A stretch of DNA of 61,534 nt from CAZJRB01 sp964547995 (GCA_964547995.1 CAZJRB010000030.1:1-61534); one strand, 5' to 3'; shown: positions 16,509 to 25,500, counted from the stretch's first letter. Translations and numbers: made by a program. The notes: a model not told the origin generated them from the letters alone.

Positions 16509-17397
16509 CATGACGGTCGTAACACTTGACGAAAGCCCTCTTGTAAGTGCACTTCTCGAGCTGGGCGCCAGTTTGCCCAGGGATTTGATACTTTGCATTG
16601 GCGGTGGACTGGGCCTCTACATAAAGCAGATCTATTTGCGGGAGAATCCGCGAATAAAGACCCTTTTTCGTTTGGACCAGTTGCCCGCGGCGCGAACTAC
16701 CGAAGACATCGACCTATTCTTGCAAGCCGACGTCGTAACATCCTCTGACCGAATGAGACCCATCCGCGCGGCGCTGGATGAGTTGGGATACCAGGTTGTT
16801 GACTCTGCAAGATACATGCAGTTCTACAAGGATTGGGGTCCTGGGGAGGTTAAGATCGATTTGCTTGTTGGCCCTCTTGGGCAGCTTGCCGACCGCGTGC
16901 CCAACGATCCACGTAGGGTTAAGCCAAGACCTAGCGTGGGGCTCCATGCTTCGAAAGTCGAAGAAGCCATTGCAATTGAACAGCACCAGATAGAAATCAC
17001 GCTCTCTGGTCGATTGCCTTCCGGAGAACGCCGGGAGGCCAATGTCCGCATCCCACAAGCATTCACCTACTTGCTGATGAAGCTGAATGCGTTTGCTGAC
17101 CAATTGGACAATCCCAATAAGAAACTCGGGCGGCACCACGCGATCGACTTGTATCGGATCGTCGGAATGCTGATGGAAAGCGAAGACCGAGCAGTTAGAG
17201 AGTTGGTTCGGCAGTACGCAGAGCACGACGAAGTCGCAAAAGCCAGGAGTATTGTCCGCGAGCATTTCATGCCTGACGACGGTAAAGGCCGGCTGCGCAG
17301 CCGCGAGCACGAACTCGCGCGAGACGATCTCGATTTGGACCGGTTCGTACACGAAATGGAAGCGTTGCTCCAGCCGTCGCGTGAATTGGGGGGTTGA
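16501..17397 (+). CDS. AbiEii/MenA-type nucleotidyltransferase, putative toxin
   Basis: A 298-residue polymerase-beta-fold nucleotidyltransferase. Visible core: IGGGLGLYI (33-41), ARTTEDIDLFL with the acidic pair D69/D71, and VKIDLLVG giving the third acid, followed by a helical region containing FTYLLMKLNAF and LGRHHAIDLYRI, the usual helical end of AbiEii-like proteins. Members of this group transfer nucleotides to tRNA or other targets and stop growth, acting in phage abortive infection. The GTG at 16501 overlaps the upstream stop; ATG 16510 is an alternative. Base use is AT-richer than neighbours on both sides, which suggests acquisition by transfer. The target is unknown. Confidence 0.75.
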   Translation: MADMTVVTLDESPLVSALLELGASLPRDLILCIGGGLGLYIKQIYLRENPRIKTLFRLDQLPAARTTEDIDLFLQADVVTSSDRMRPIRAALDELGYQVVDSARYMQFYKDWGPGEVKIDLLVGPLGQLADRVPNDPRRVKPRPSVGLHASKVEEAIAIEQHQIEITLSGRLPSGERREANVRIPQAFTYLLMKLNAFADQLDNPNKKLGRHHAIDLYRIVGMLMESEDRAVRELVRQYAEHDEVAKARSIVREHFMPDDGKGRLRSREHELARDDLDLDRFVHEMEALLQPSRELGG

Positions 17398-17502
17398 GTT
17401 CTTCAGTCATTGACCCGTGTGATTCCGGAACATCAGTCGGCCGGCATCTACGTTTGTTGTTTTCTACCTACCTACCACACTATCCACTAACCACTATCCA
17501 CC

Positions 17503-17907
17503 ATGAGCGATCTCCCCTACTTCATCAAGACCGACGACGTTCAAATCGACGAATTGCCCTGGGGGCCGCATCACTGGCTCTGCAAGCCGGGGATGGTGGC
17601 GGCGAAGGACCTGGCGCTGGTCCGGGTACACATGCCGCCGGGCACCGGGCACTCGTTCCACAAACACCCGACTATGGAAGAGATCATCTACGTGGTCGAG
17701 GGGAAGGCGGAACAATGGGTCGACCGGGAAAAAGCGATATTGGAGCCCGGCGAAATTGCCCATATACTGCCCGGGGTGGTCCATGCCACGTTCAACCCGT
17801 TCGACGAGACCATGGTCTTCCTGGCGATCCTCTCGCCGGCCGACCTGAGCGGCCCGCCGGTGGACCTCTCGGGCGAAGAGCCGTGGTGTTCGTTGCGGGC
17901 GACGTAG
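17503..17907 (+). CDS. Cupin domain protein
   Basis: A 134-residue single-domain cupin. Both conserved motifs are complete: motif 1 is GTGHSFHKHPTMEEIIYVVEG (about 46-66, metal ligands His, His, Glu) and motif 2 is PGEIAHILPGVVHATFN (about 82-98, third His). It should bind a divalent metal and a small ligand; the reaction (isomerase, dioxygenase or sugar binding) cannot be told. The start lies after a purine-poor leader (CTATCCACTAACCACTATCC) with no Shine-Dalgarno sequence. It stands between the AbiE-like island and scpB. Confidence 0.92.
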   Translation: MSDLPYFIKTDDVQIDELPWGPHHWLCKPGMVAAKDLALVRVHMPPGTGHSFHKHPTMEEIIYVVEGKAEQWVDREKAILEPGEIAHILPGVVHATFNPFDETMVFLAILSPADLSGPPVDLSGEEPWCSLRAT

Positions 17908-17931
17908 TGAGGCGTGCAAGGGCGGAAGTGT

Positions 17932-17960
17932 TGTAGGACGGATTGGCAATCCGTCCTACG
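17932..17960. repeat. TAGGACGGATTG inverted repeat, copy 1
   Basis: TGTAGGACGGATT-GGC-AATCCGTCCTACG, a near-perfect inverted repeat. Related copies are at about 18958-18983 and inside the 73-base palindrome at 40507-40579. Confidence 0.85.
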
Positions 17961-17989
17961 GGAAGCTTGTGCAAAGCGGTGTGATAAGG

Positions 17990-18814
17990 ATGTCCGAAAA
18001 CGCCAGTCAACAACCGGACGAGCCGGCCGAGGAAATCTCGCTCGACGAGTTGAGCCAGGCCTACGCGCAGGTGATGAGCGGCGAATCGGCGTACGGGGCG
18101 CAGATCGACACCGAGTCGCTGCGTCTGGCCGAAACGGCGGCGGACGATCGCCCTGAACCGCCCGCCGATCAAGCGGACGATCAGGCCGAGGCAGAGAAAC
18201 CCGAAGCCGAACCGGACGACGTCGACGAAAAAGAAGAGGAGGAGCACCACTGCGAGGTCTGTCCCCGGACGATCCTCGAGGCGATGCTCTTCGTGGGCAA
18301 CCAGGAGGGCGAGCCGCTGTCGGCCACCAAGGCGGCCGAGCTGATGCGGGGTGTCGAGCCGGGTGAGATCATCGACCTGATCGACGGGCTGAACCGCCGT
18401 TACACGGCTAACGGCTGCCCCTACGAAATCATCGGCGAGGGTTCCGGCTACCGGTTGGCGTTGCGCAAGGCGTATTACCCTTTGCGGAACCGCTTCTACG
18501 GCCGCATTCGCGAAGCCCGGCTCTCCCAGGCCGCCATCGACACGCTGGCCATCGTCGCTTATCAGCAGCCGCTGACGACCGAACAGGTCGGCCACTTACG
18601 GGGAAAGCCCAGCGGGCACGTTCTCTCCCAGCTCGTTCACCGCGGGCTGTTGCGGATCGAGCGTAAGCGGGCCGAGGGAAAACAACGACGGGTGGCCCAC
18701 TACTTCACCACCGATCGTTTCCTGGAGGTCTTCGGCCTGGAGGAACTCGAAGACCTGCCGCAGACGGAAGAGACGAGCCGATGGCAGGACCCCGGTCTGG
18801 GGTTGCGGCATTAG
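17990..18814 (+). CDS. scpB: Segregation and condensation protein B
   Basis: Winged-helix subunit of the SMC-ScpA-ScpB condensin that organises and segregates the chromosome. The 274-residue protein is longer than usual ScpB (~190) because of an acidic, probably disordered N-terminal ~90 residues. The conserved core begins at RTILEAMLFVGNQEGEPLSA and continues with IDGLNRRY, YEIIGEGSGYRLALRKAY, LSQAAIDTLAIVAYQQPLTT, RGKPSGHVLSQLVHRGLLRIE and HYFTTDRFLEVFGLEELEDLP. ATG 17990 is taken as start; GTG 17969 would add seven residues and has GGAAG upstream. No scpA lies next to it. The start is close to a repeat that may carry the leader. Confidence 0.93.
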   Translation: MSENASQQPDEPAEEISLDELSQAYAQVMSGESAYGAQIDTESLRLAETAADDRPEPPADQADDQAEAEKPEAEPDDVDEKEEEEHHCEVCPRTILEAMLFVGNQEGEPLSATKAAELMRGVEPGEIIDLIDGLNRRYTANGCPYEIIGEGSGYRLALRKAYYPLRNRFYGRIREARLSQAAIDTLAIVAYQQPLTTEQVGHLRGKPSGHVLSQLVHRGLLRIERKRAEGKQRRVAHYFTTDRFLEVFGLEELEDLPQTEETSRWQDPGLGLRH

Positions 18815-19022
18815 GCCCTTAAACAGCCCGTTGAAAAAGTGGAACGAGGGGGTCCAGAATTAAGATTTGGGGTGCCACTGCTGGCTAATCCAGCAGTGCC
18901 AACGGTTTACGACACGGACAACCCCAAAATTAAGACTTGACAAAGCTAGGGCGTCCACTGGACGGATTGTCAATCCGTCCTACAAGCTTGCGTTTGCAAC
19001 GTTTGGGGGGAAGAGAGCGCTT
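18815..19022. repeat. Intergenic repeats between scpB and the K+ channel gene
   Basis: Contains an imperfect palindrome TGCCACTGCTGG-CTAAT-CCAGCAGTGCCA (18873-18901), two similar AAxATTAAGA phrases flanking it (18858 and 18926), and the second GGACGGATTGTCAATCCGTCC repeat (about 18960-18980). The two genes converge here, so a bidirectional terminator role is possible. No gene was seen. Confidence 0.6.
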
Positions 19023-19745
19023 CTACTCCTGCGGTGCTCGTTTTGTGGTCGCGATGTGCAATCCGACCAGCCGGGCGATCAGGATGGCCAGGTAGAGTTG
19101 GCCGCAGACCGCCTCGAGCCAGGAGAAGGTCCTTGCGGCGGTCGTTACCGGGATGATGTCGCCGAAGCCCACGGTTGTGAGCGTGATAAAGCTGTAGTAC
19201 AACCGCGTGGAAAAGGCCATGCCGTGGGGTTCCAGAGAGTCGAGGTCGCCGTTCTCCGGGACGGTCATGAGAAACGAATCCGGCTGGAGCAGGTCGAGCA
19301 TCGAATAGAGTGCGGCGAACGCCACGCCGATCATCAAGTAGCCGCACATGGCCCCGCAGAGCTTGTCGGCGCCGACTTCTTCGTCTCCCAGCACGTCGTA
19401 AAGCACCACGCCGATGGCGAAGCCGAGAAAGAGCAGCTCGTTGAAATCGCGGGCCAGCATCACAACGTTCGCATAGTCGGGCCGCAGGCGGGCGATTGTG
19501 TAGGCGATCCAACTGACCGCGAGTGCGGGGATTCCCAGCGCCAGGGCCCCAAGGAAAGGCCGCCGCTTCTGGCCGACGGCGAAAATGGCCGCCAGGAATA
19601 CCAGGCTGAGGAAAAAGCTCAACATTCCCTGGTTGACGGACGGCGCGGCGAGCATCGGGTGCAAGATGGCCAGCAGAAGCAGGCTGATCAGCAGCGCCAG
19701 GTATCGCCGGCGGCGGAGCCGCCGCAACAGCAAGGACCCGTCCAT
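19023..19745 (-). CDS. Two-TM potassium channel family protein
   Basis: A 240-residue integral membrane protein. Four or five hydrophobic segments precede a C-terminal pore unit with the selectivity filter TLTTVGFGDIIPVT (about 191-204) followed by the last helix (LEAVCGQLYLAILIARLVGL). The filter TVGFGD matches K+-selective channels of the Ion_trans_2 type; no cytoplasmic RCK/TrkA domain is attached. Its ATG at 19745 lies directly next to the stop of the upstream multipass gene (TAG-ATG), so the two are co-transcribed and probably coupled. The N-terminal part is longer than in simple KcsA-type channels. Confidence 0.87.
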   Translation of the reverse strand: MDGSLLLRRLRRRRYLALLISLLLLAILHPMLAAPSVNQGMLSFFLSLVFLAAIFAVGQKRRPFLGALALGIPALAVSWIAYTIARLRPDYANVVMLARDFNELLFLGFAIGVVLYDVLGDEEVGADKLCGAMCGYLMIGVAFAALYSMLDLLQPDSFLMTVPENGDLDSLEPHGMAFSTRLYYSFITLTTVGFGDIIPVTTAARTFSWLEAVCGQLYLAILIARLVGLHIATTKRAPQE

Positions 19746-21083
19746 CTACGCCCCTTCCACGCCCGGGATCGGTTTGCGCCAGGGGATCCAGCCTTCGGTC
19801 AGTGCCGTCAGGGCGACGCGGTCTTCGAGGTTCGGGCGGAAGATCGTCAGGATCAGCAGCGGCAGGTACCACGCCATGTAGAGCCCGCCGTCGACCGGGT
19901 GCCAGAACTGGGCCGCCAGCATCACGGCCGCCGAACAGGCCAGCAGCGTGCCGAGATTTTTCTGCGCCGGCCATAACGCGAAACTGCCGCAAATGACCAC
20001 AAACGCCGCCTTCACCGGGGTCCGAAACGCCTCGGCATGGTATTCCCAAAAACCCGACACGCCAACGTCGCCAAGTCCGAACATCTCCCCGAGGTTGTCG
20101 AGGAACGTTCCCGGCGCCAGCATCAGCAGCAGAATCAGACCCAGCAGCGTCGAAGCCATGCCGGCCGAGAACCGCAGCAGCCCTCGCCGCCAGTAGAACC
20201 CGAGCCAAAGCGGCAGCAGGAAGAGCGGGTAGAAGACCACACCCGCTGCCAGCCCCAGAAGAATACCCGCCACGGCGGGCCGCCGGTACGACACGACGGC
20301 CCACACCAGCAGTGCGCCCGGCACCACGTGGATCACTTCGCTGGTCTGCTGTGCCGTGTAGGGCGAGAGGAGATAGAGGGAAGCGGCCGCCACGCCCGTA
20401 TGAACGTTGTCGAAATGCCGATACCCGATCAGCACCATGCCGATCACAATGGCCAGGTGGCCGAGGATCGCCATGCTGCGGACGGTTGCCTGGCGGACCA
20501 GCGTGCGGCGTGCCTGGCTGGGGCTTCCTTCGTCGGCCGGGACGAGCGCCTCGCTGGCAAAGTTGGCGACCAGGTAGAACAGGGCATAGCCGGGTCCGTG
20601 CTGGCCGGCCTTACCCCGGGTTGCCCGCGAAGCGGCGACGCCCGCTTCGGCCGGCGGTTTCGCTTTTTCCGCCGGTTCGCCGGTGGTAATCTGCTCGGCT
20701 TCTTTCACGGCCTCCACTTCGGCCTTCGGCACCGGCTCGGTGACCACGGTGCCGATCATGAAGACCATCAAGGCCACGCCCGTAAACGTCAGACCGCTGG
20801 CCGAGAGGTTCGGTTCCAGCAACGGGCGGCGGACCATCACCTGGTCCAGGAGCATCCGAACCAGAAAGAAACCGGTGACCGAAAACAGCCAGAGGTAGCC
20901 CAGTTGCTCCTTACCGTGCGAGACCAACAACAAGCCGGGCGAGAAGAGAATCAGCCCGATCAGGTCCAGATTCCGCACACTCAGCAGCCGGCGGAACTTG
21001 AAATAGATGCCGATGGTCATCAGGGCCGAGACGTAGACCCAGGTAGTCGGGGGCATCTCGTATTCGAAAAGAATATTGTGCAT
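19746..21083 (-). CDS. Multipass membrane protein of unknown function
   Basis: A 445-residue protein with about ten hydrophobic segments, an Ala/Glu/Lys-rich loop in the middle (about 125-165) and a C-terminal Trp-rich region (QFWHPVDGGLYMAWYLPLL). The layout resembles bacterial GT-C-like mannosyltransferase or polyprenol-glycosyltransferase proteins (pairs of short helices, HVVPGALLVWAVVSYRR), but no diagnostic motif is clear. The start is set at MHNILFEYEMPP, since translation further upstream reads as repeat-like sequence with many Cys and Arg. It directly precedes the K+ channel gene and likely shares its mRNA. Confidence 0.75.
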   Translation of the reverse strand: MHNILFEYEMPPTTWVYVSALMTIGIYFKFRRLLSVRNLDLIGLILFSPGLLLVSHGKEQLGYLWLFSVTGFFLVRMLLDQVMVRRPLLEPNLSASGLTFTGVALMVFMIGTVVTEPVPKAEVEAVKEAEQITTGEPAEKAKPPAEAGVAASRATRGKAGQHGPGYALFYLVANFASEALVPADEGSPSQARRTLVRQATVRSMAILGHLAIVIGMVLIGYRHFDNVHTGVAAASLYLLSPYTAQQTSEVIHVVPGALLVWAVVSYRRPAVAGILLGLAAGVVFYPLFLLPLWLGFYWRRGLLRFSAGMASTLLGLILLLMLAPGTFLDNLGEMFGLGDVGVSGFWEYHAEAFRTPVKAAFVVICGSFALWPAQKNLGTLLACSAAVMLAAQFWHPVDGGLYMAWYLPLLILTIFRPNLEDRVALTALTEGWIPWRKPIPGVEGA

Positions 21084-21444
21084 CGCTTCGTGCTCACCCG
21101 ACGGAACGGCCGTTTCGCCGGCGCACCAGAGGCACCCCTCGGCGTTACCCCGGCAACCCTCTACGATACGCGCCGCAGGGCAAATTACAACCCCACAGGG
21201 CGTGTGGAACCGGGTAAGATTCCCGGCTGTCGTCCCGGTTCTGCCGCTCCAGCACCCCCCCAATCAGGTTGGCAGCAGGATCTATAATATCGACAAAAAA
21301 AACGCGTGGAGGCGGTTGACGAAAACGTCCAAGTCGGGCTAAAATATAGTTGCGCGAGTATGGGCAGGAAGAAGCTCTAGGGGGGGGTGAGTCCCGAGTC
21401 GCGCCTTTACGGATGCAATGTCTCTGTTCCGAGGGGATCGAATC
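21084..21444. other. Divergent intergenic region
   Basis: About 360 bases between the multipass gene and the DUF1559 gene. No repeats of the window's families were found. The right part holds the DUF1559 promoter described separately; the left part shows no feature that can be supported. Confidence 0.5.
21316..21345 (+). promoter_or_regulatory. Sigma70-like promoter for the DUF1559 gene
   Basis: TTGACG (21316-21321), an 18-base spacer and TAAAAT (21340-21345), followed by a ~95-base leader with a G-run (GGGGGGG at about 21380). GAGGGG lies 8 bases before the ATG at 21445. Confidence 0.5.
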
Positions 21445-22458
21445 ATGAAGGTTAACGCTCAAAAACACACCGGGTTCACCCTGGTGGAGTTGCTCGTCGT
21501 CATTACAATCATCGCCATTCTGATTGCCTTGTTGCTGCCGGCCGTGCACAGCGCCACGGAAGCCGCGCGCATTGTAACCTGCAAGAGCCGCTTGAAGCAG
21601 TTGTCGCTGGCGTGCATGGAACACGAAGACGCCCAGGGGTTTCTGCCGACGGGTGGTTGGGGCTGGGGTTGGGCCGGCGACCCCGACCGCGGATTTACCC
21701 GCAAGCAACCCAGCGGATGGCACTACAACATCTTACCCTACCTGAATCTGACGCACTTGCACGATCTGGGGATGGGGGATGACGACGCAATCAAGCGGTC
21801 GGAGGGGAAGGAGCGGTGCAGCTCTACGGTACCGATCTTCTACTGCCCCACCCGCCGCAAGGTAGTCCAGTATCCTTACACCCACGGCTCCCCCTACTTC
21901 AACATCGACAGGCCCAGCATAATCGGCCGGAGCGATTATGCCGCCTGTGGCGGCGATAACAACGGCAGCACGAACACGACTTGGAAAGGCGATTGGAACG
22001 GCGACACGACCCTTGCGGGCGCGGATGCTCAAACGTACGATGCGTGGCAAGGCAGGACCGGCACCGACGACGATTGTACGGGTGTGATTGGCCGCCGGAG
22101 CGAGTGCGAGTTGGCGCATATCTACGACGGGGCGAGCGTGACTTATATGCTGGGGGAACGCTACATCAACCCCGACGACTACTATGACGGCCGCGAGTGC
22201 TGCGACGACCAGGGCTGGGACCTCGGCTACGACTACGACACCAATCGCTGGACCGTCAACAATAGCAGTTGCAGACCGAGGCAAGACCAGCCCGGATCGG
22301 GAGGCTGCAACGTAAACTTCGGCAGCGCCCATCAGCGGGGTTTCAACATGGCCTTTTGCGACGGCTGCGTGCGGATGATCGATTACTCGATCGCAGGGGA
22401 TGTTCACGCGGCCCTGGGCAACCGCAAAGACGGTAAGAACTTCGACGAACTGTGGTAA
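21445..22458 (+). CDS. DUF1559 type IV pilin-like/pseudopilin protein
   Basis: A 337-residue protein of the DUF1559 family that is hugely expanded in Planctomycetes. It opens with a prepilin cleavage and methylation site (KHTGFTLVELLVVITIIAIL; cleavage after Gly, before Phe, with Glu at +5) and the long hydrophobic helix used for pseudopilus assembly. The C-terminal part has the H-x9-DG signature, His in AHQRGF and DG in FCDGCVRMID. Unlike average members it is rich in Cys and Asp (ECCDDQGWDLGYDYD), which suggests disulfides or metal binding. A prepilin peptidase and type II machinery would be needed but are not in the window. Confidence 0.95.
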   Translation: MKVNAQKHTGFTLVELLVVITIIAILIALLLPAVHSATEAARIVTCKSRLKQLSLACMEHEDAQGFLPTGGWGWGWAGDPDRGFTRKQPSGWHYNILPYLNLTHLHDLGMGDDDAIKRSEGKERCSSTVPIFYCPTRRKVVQYPYTHGSPYFNIDRPSIIGRSDYAACGGDNNGSTNTTWKGDWNGDTTLAGADAQTYDAWQGRTGTDDDCTGVIGRRSECELAHIYDGASVTYMLGERYINPDDYYDGRECCDDQGWDLGYDYDTNRWTVNNSSCRPRQDQPGSGGCNVNFGSAHQRGFNMAFCDGCVRMIDYSIAGDVHAALGNRKDGKNFDELW

Positions 22459-22464
22459 GGGGAC

Positions 22465-22543
22465 ATAAAGCCGCGACCGTTGGTCGCGCCAAGCGTTGGC
22501 CAAAACCACCGACGTTCGGCGCGACCAACGGTCGCGGCTTTAT
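22465..22543. repeat. ATAAAGCCGCGACC long inverted repeat
   Basis: 79-base palindrome with outer arms ATAAAGCCGCGACCGTTGG / CCAACGGTCGCGGCTTTAT and imperfect inner arms. It sits between the converging DUF1559 and EF-hand genes, where it may terminate both. Confidence 0.85.
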
Positions 22544-22554
22544 AAGCGGCGGAA

Positions 22555-23166
22555 TCAATCGAGTTCGTACGTAGGCCCCCCCGCTATCAGCGCCTCGGAA
22601 TCCTGGGCAACTTCCTCGCCGAGTATGGTTTCGGTGTTGTATTTTGCGGGGATGTCTTCGCCAGTGATCCGGACGAGATACAACCCCGGGGCCACGCCGG
22701 GCGGATCGTTGCCGGAAAGGGGGACCGATATCGCGGCCATGCCGGACTCGTCGGTCACCCCGGTTGCCGTTTGCACCTGGTCGCCGAGAAACTCTTCGGG
22801 CACGAACGTGATGGTCGCGCCCTCGAGCGGCTTGCCGTCCTTGTTGACGGTACAGGTGAGCACACGGCGTCCCAGCCTCGATGCCTGCCATTCTCTGATC
22901 CGGTCGGCGATTTCTTTGGCGTTGATTTTGCCGTCGTCGTTGCGGTCGATCTGGCGGCTCGCCCTTTTCAACGAAGGCGCCTTTTCCAACTCCTCGCCGC
23001 TGATGGCGCCGTCGCCGTCGGTGTCGTACTGCTCGATCGCGGCCTCCCCCGCCGCCGCCGCATTGATCCGCGGCGCGCGGACTCGGGGAGGAAGCCGACT
23101 CCAGCACCCGACGACAACAGCAACACAGATTACCACCACAAAGAAGGATGCAACTTGACGGGACAT
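22555..23166 (-). CDS. EF-hand lipoprotein with carboxypeptidase-regulatory-like domain
   Basis: A 203-residue exported lipoprotein. Signal peptide with lipobox VVGC (Cys about 21), then two EF-hand loops, DTDGDGAISGEE (about 48-59) and DRNDDGKINAKE (about 73-84), with the Ca2+ ligands at the usual positions. The C-terminal ~100 residues form a transthyretin/carboxypeptidase-regulatory-like beta domain (TCTVNKDGKPLEGATITFVP, ESGMAAISVPL, LYLVRITG). Such short lipoproteins are common next to DUF1559 pilins in Planctomycetes, as here. The function is unknown; Ca2+-linked surface adhesion or envelope structure is a guess. Confidence 0.88.
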   Translation of the reverse strand: MSRQVASFFVVVICVAVVVGCWSRLPPRVRAPRINAAAAGEAAIEQYDTDGDGAISGEELEKAPSLKRASRQIDRNDDGKINAKEIADRIREWQASRLGRRVLTCTVNKDGKPLEGATITFVPEEFLGDQVQTATGVTDESGMAAISVPLSGNDPPGVAPGLYLVRITGEDIPAKYNTETILGEEVAQDSEALIAGGPTYELD

Positions 23167-23741
23167 GGATCAGTCACCTCTCTGCCTGGTACGCAACGGC
23201 GGAAACACAATCACAAATTGCAATCATACGTAAATACGTGAGGGTGTCCGGGAATTGCAGACAGAAATCACTGTAGGGAACGGCCTCTGTGCCGTTCCGT
23301 TTGGGCAACGATCCATCTGCGGAACGCCACAGAGGGCGTTCCCTACAGGGGCGAATTCCCGGACGGCCTCAAATACGTACAACAACACGAAACTAACAGA
23401 ACGCCACGGCCCTGTCAATCTGGCAGAGGGTACGATGGCCTTCCAAGGCCGTCGGGAAGCCGCGTTTTTTGATGGCGACGGCCTCGCACCAACAAGGTTC
23501 TACACGTGCCCCCTAATCGGACGGCGAGGCCCTCCCCGACGCGGGTCGTGATGGAACGCCTGCTTTCTGTAGGGCGGGACCAGTTTTTGTAGGGTGGGAC
23601 CAGGAGCGAAGCGACGCCGGCCCACCAATGCGAGAAAAATGCGGTAAATCTCTGGTGGGCCGGCGCGGCCTGAGGGCCGCTGGTCCCACCCTACGACTAC
23701 CACGGACGGCACACGGAAAGCTGCTACTCTGGAAATACCGC
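23167..23741. repeat. Repeat cluster of at least three families
   Basis: A 575-base gene-free stretch. It holds the TGTAGGG...CCCTACA inverted repeat (23272-23347; its left arm reads CGGCCTCTGTGCCG, a variant), one arm of the GTACGATGGCC family (23430-23486), a partial TGTAGGGCGGGACCAG unit (about 23569) and a complete TAGGGTGGGACC...GGTCCCACCCTA inverted repeat (23588-23695) that also occurs at 56283-56359. No ORF with recognisable protein was found. Confidence 0.8.
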
Positions 23742-24746
23742 TCACCTGTCCCGATACGGCGACCAGGCGGGGCACGCGGCGGTGGCCGGACCGACCGGCT
23801 GTTCGGCCTGCAAACTCGGTCCCGGCCCGGGAGGAGTTGCCAGTTTCGTCGCAGACACCGGCCGCGGTTCGGCCGGCGCCCAGCGCCTGGAAGTCTCGCC
23901 CGGCAAGGCGACGCGGATCGAACGGTCGGTTTCGATACAGCGGCCGTCGCGGGTGGTGTAGCGGACGAACAGGTGCAGATCGCTGTGCTGCGGCGGCGCC
24001 GGCCAGAGTGCCTCCAAGAGAACACCGCCGTTGCGGAAGCGACGGGCGATCTCGTCGGCCGGGAAGTCCCAGCGCGCCACCCGGGCGGCTTCGCCCGGCA
24101 AGGCCGGATCGAGCACCACGACGGCCACGTCGGCGGGCGCGGCGAGGATGCGGCCGTGGGCGTTACGGGGTTCGAGCACCAGCCGGATTCCCTCGTCGCC
24201 GTCCCGGCCGTCGGCATTGTAGCCGCCGCACAACCTTTCATGGAGCGTGATTAGCTCTACTTTGCTGCTGTCGGCGGGCGGGGCAAGCCGAGGCGTCTCA
24301 TTCGGCTTGAACCGGGGGGCTTCGTCGAGTTGCTCCCGGGGCGGGGGCAGGGGCGTCGGCTGGAGCCGCTTTGCATCGGGTGCGGGTTTGGAAGGGGCTT
24401 CCGAAGGTTGCCGTTTGAAGATTTTGGGTTGTTCGCCTTCTTGCACCGGTTCGCCCAGGTCGACGCGCGGCAGCCCGGTTCCCGGCGCTGCTTCGCTTGC
24501 CGCCCGGGAAATGCCCGAACCGGCCGTGCCCGGCGCAGCACCGGGATGGAGTTGCCCCGGCGGAATGAGGTTCGGCCCGCTGACGGGCGCGCATCCGCCG
24601 CAGTCTTCCAACGCCCAGCGGAGCCGCCAGATTTCGTCCTCCAACAGTCGGTTTTCCCGCTCCAACATGAGGATATGCGGATCGGTGTGGCACCCGACCA
24701 TCGCCAGACAAACCGTGGCAGCAAAAACACAATGCCAAATCTTCAT
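23742..24746 (-). CDS. Lipoprotein with short coiled coil, planctomycete hypothetical
   Basis: A 334-residue exported lipoprotein. Start MKIWHCVFAATVCLAMVGC gives a signal peptide and lipobox MVGC (Cys 19). A short heptad coil follows (MLERENRLLEDEIWRLRWAL), then a proline-rich, likely disordered linker of ~100 residues, then a compact C-terminal domain (about 190-300) with LTLHERLCGGYN, GIRLVLEPRNAHGRI and VAVVVLDPALPGEAARVARW. The linker contains many Pro/Glu/Lys. No catalytic motif was recognised. GAGG lies before the start at 24746. It could be an envelope-anchoring protein; that is only a guess. Confidence 0.75.
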   Translation of the reverse strand: MKIWHCVFAATVCLAMVGCHTDPHILMLERENRLLEDEIWRLRWALEDCGGCAPVSGPNLIPPGQLHPGAAPGTAGSGISRAASEAAPGTGLPRVDLGEPVQEGEQPKIFKRQPSEAPSKPAPDAKRLQPTPLPPPREQLDEAPRFKPNETPRLAPPADSSKVELITLHERLCGGYNADGRDGDEGIRLVLEPRNAHGRILAAPADVAVVVLDPALPGEAARVARWDFPADEIARRFRNGGVLLEALWPAPPQHSDLHLFVRYTTRDGRCIETDRSIRVALPGETSRRWAPAEPRPVSATKLATPPGPGPSLQAEQPVGPATAACPAWSPYRDR

Positions 24747-24906
24747 GATAACCTCGCGAGCAAGCGTTCCAAGGGTGGAAACGCACCGCAGCGATTCCAA
24801 CCGGGAACTGAAACAGCCATCGTAGTAGAAAAGAACGAAACTGGTTGTGTGAAAGGAACGAAAAGACGTGTGATGTGACTTGTGGTTTGGGGTTATCCTC
24901 TTCCGG

Positions 24907-25500
24907 CTACTCCCCCCCTTCCATATGTTCAATGACTTCGTCAATCAGTTTGTAGTCGAGGGCTTCTTGGGCCGACATGAAGCGATCGCGATCGGTGTCC
25001 TCCTCGATTTTCTCGAGGGGGTGACCGGTGTGCTTGATGAGGATTCGGTTCAGTTTTTCCTTGATTTTCACGAATTCCTTTGCGTGGATGATGATGTCTT
25101 CGGCGGAGCCTTCCATGCCGGCCATTGGCTGGTGGATCATGATGCGTGCATTGGGTAGTGCCTTGCGTTTTCCGGCCGTTCCGGCGGCGAGCAACACGGC
25201 CCCCATCGACGCGCACTGGCCGACGCAATACGTGGCCACGTCGCAACCGATGAATTGCATCGTGTCGTAGATGGCCAGTCCGGCCGAGACATTTCCGCCC
25301 GGCGTGTTCAGGTAGAGATGGATGTCCTTTTTGGGTCCTTCCGACTGGAGGAACAACAACTGGGCCACGACGGAGTTGGCCACGTCGTCGTTGATGCTCG
25401 ATCCGAGAAAGACGATCCGGTCTTTCAGGAGCCGGCTGTAGATATCCATTGCCCGCTCTTCGCGGCCGCTCTTCTCGATCACGTAAGGGATCAGTGGCAT
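24907..25500 (-). CDS. clpP: ATP-dependent Clp protease proteolytic subunit (first paralogue)
   Basis: Serine peptidase subunit of ClpXP/ClpAP, a 14-mer barrel that degrades unfolded proteins. The 197 residues match ClpP length. The triad is intact: S98 in CVGQCASMGAVLL, H123 in MIHQPMAG and D172 in EDTDRDRF, with the same spacing as E. coli S97/H122/D171. It follows a second clpP (55 bases upstream) and trigger factor, giving a tig-clpP-clpP unit transcribed leftward; no clpX is seen downstream. The start has a CCTAATCCCCGG-type leader instead of a Shine-Dalgarno sequence. Confidence 0.96.
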   Translation of the reverse strand: MPLIPYVIEKSGREERAMDIYSRLLKDRIVFLGSSINDDVANSVVAQLLFLQSEGPKKDIHLYLNTPGGNVSAGLAIYDTMQFIGCDVATYCVGQCASMGAVLLAAGTAGKRKALPNARIMIHQPMAGMEGSAEDIIIHAKEFVKIKEKLNRILIKHTGHPLEKIEEDTDRDRFMSAQEALDYKLIDEVIEHMEGGE

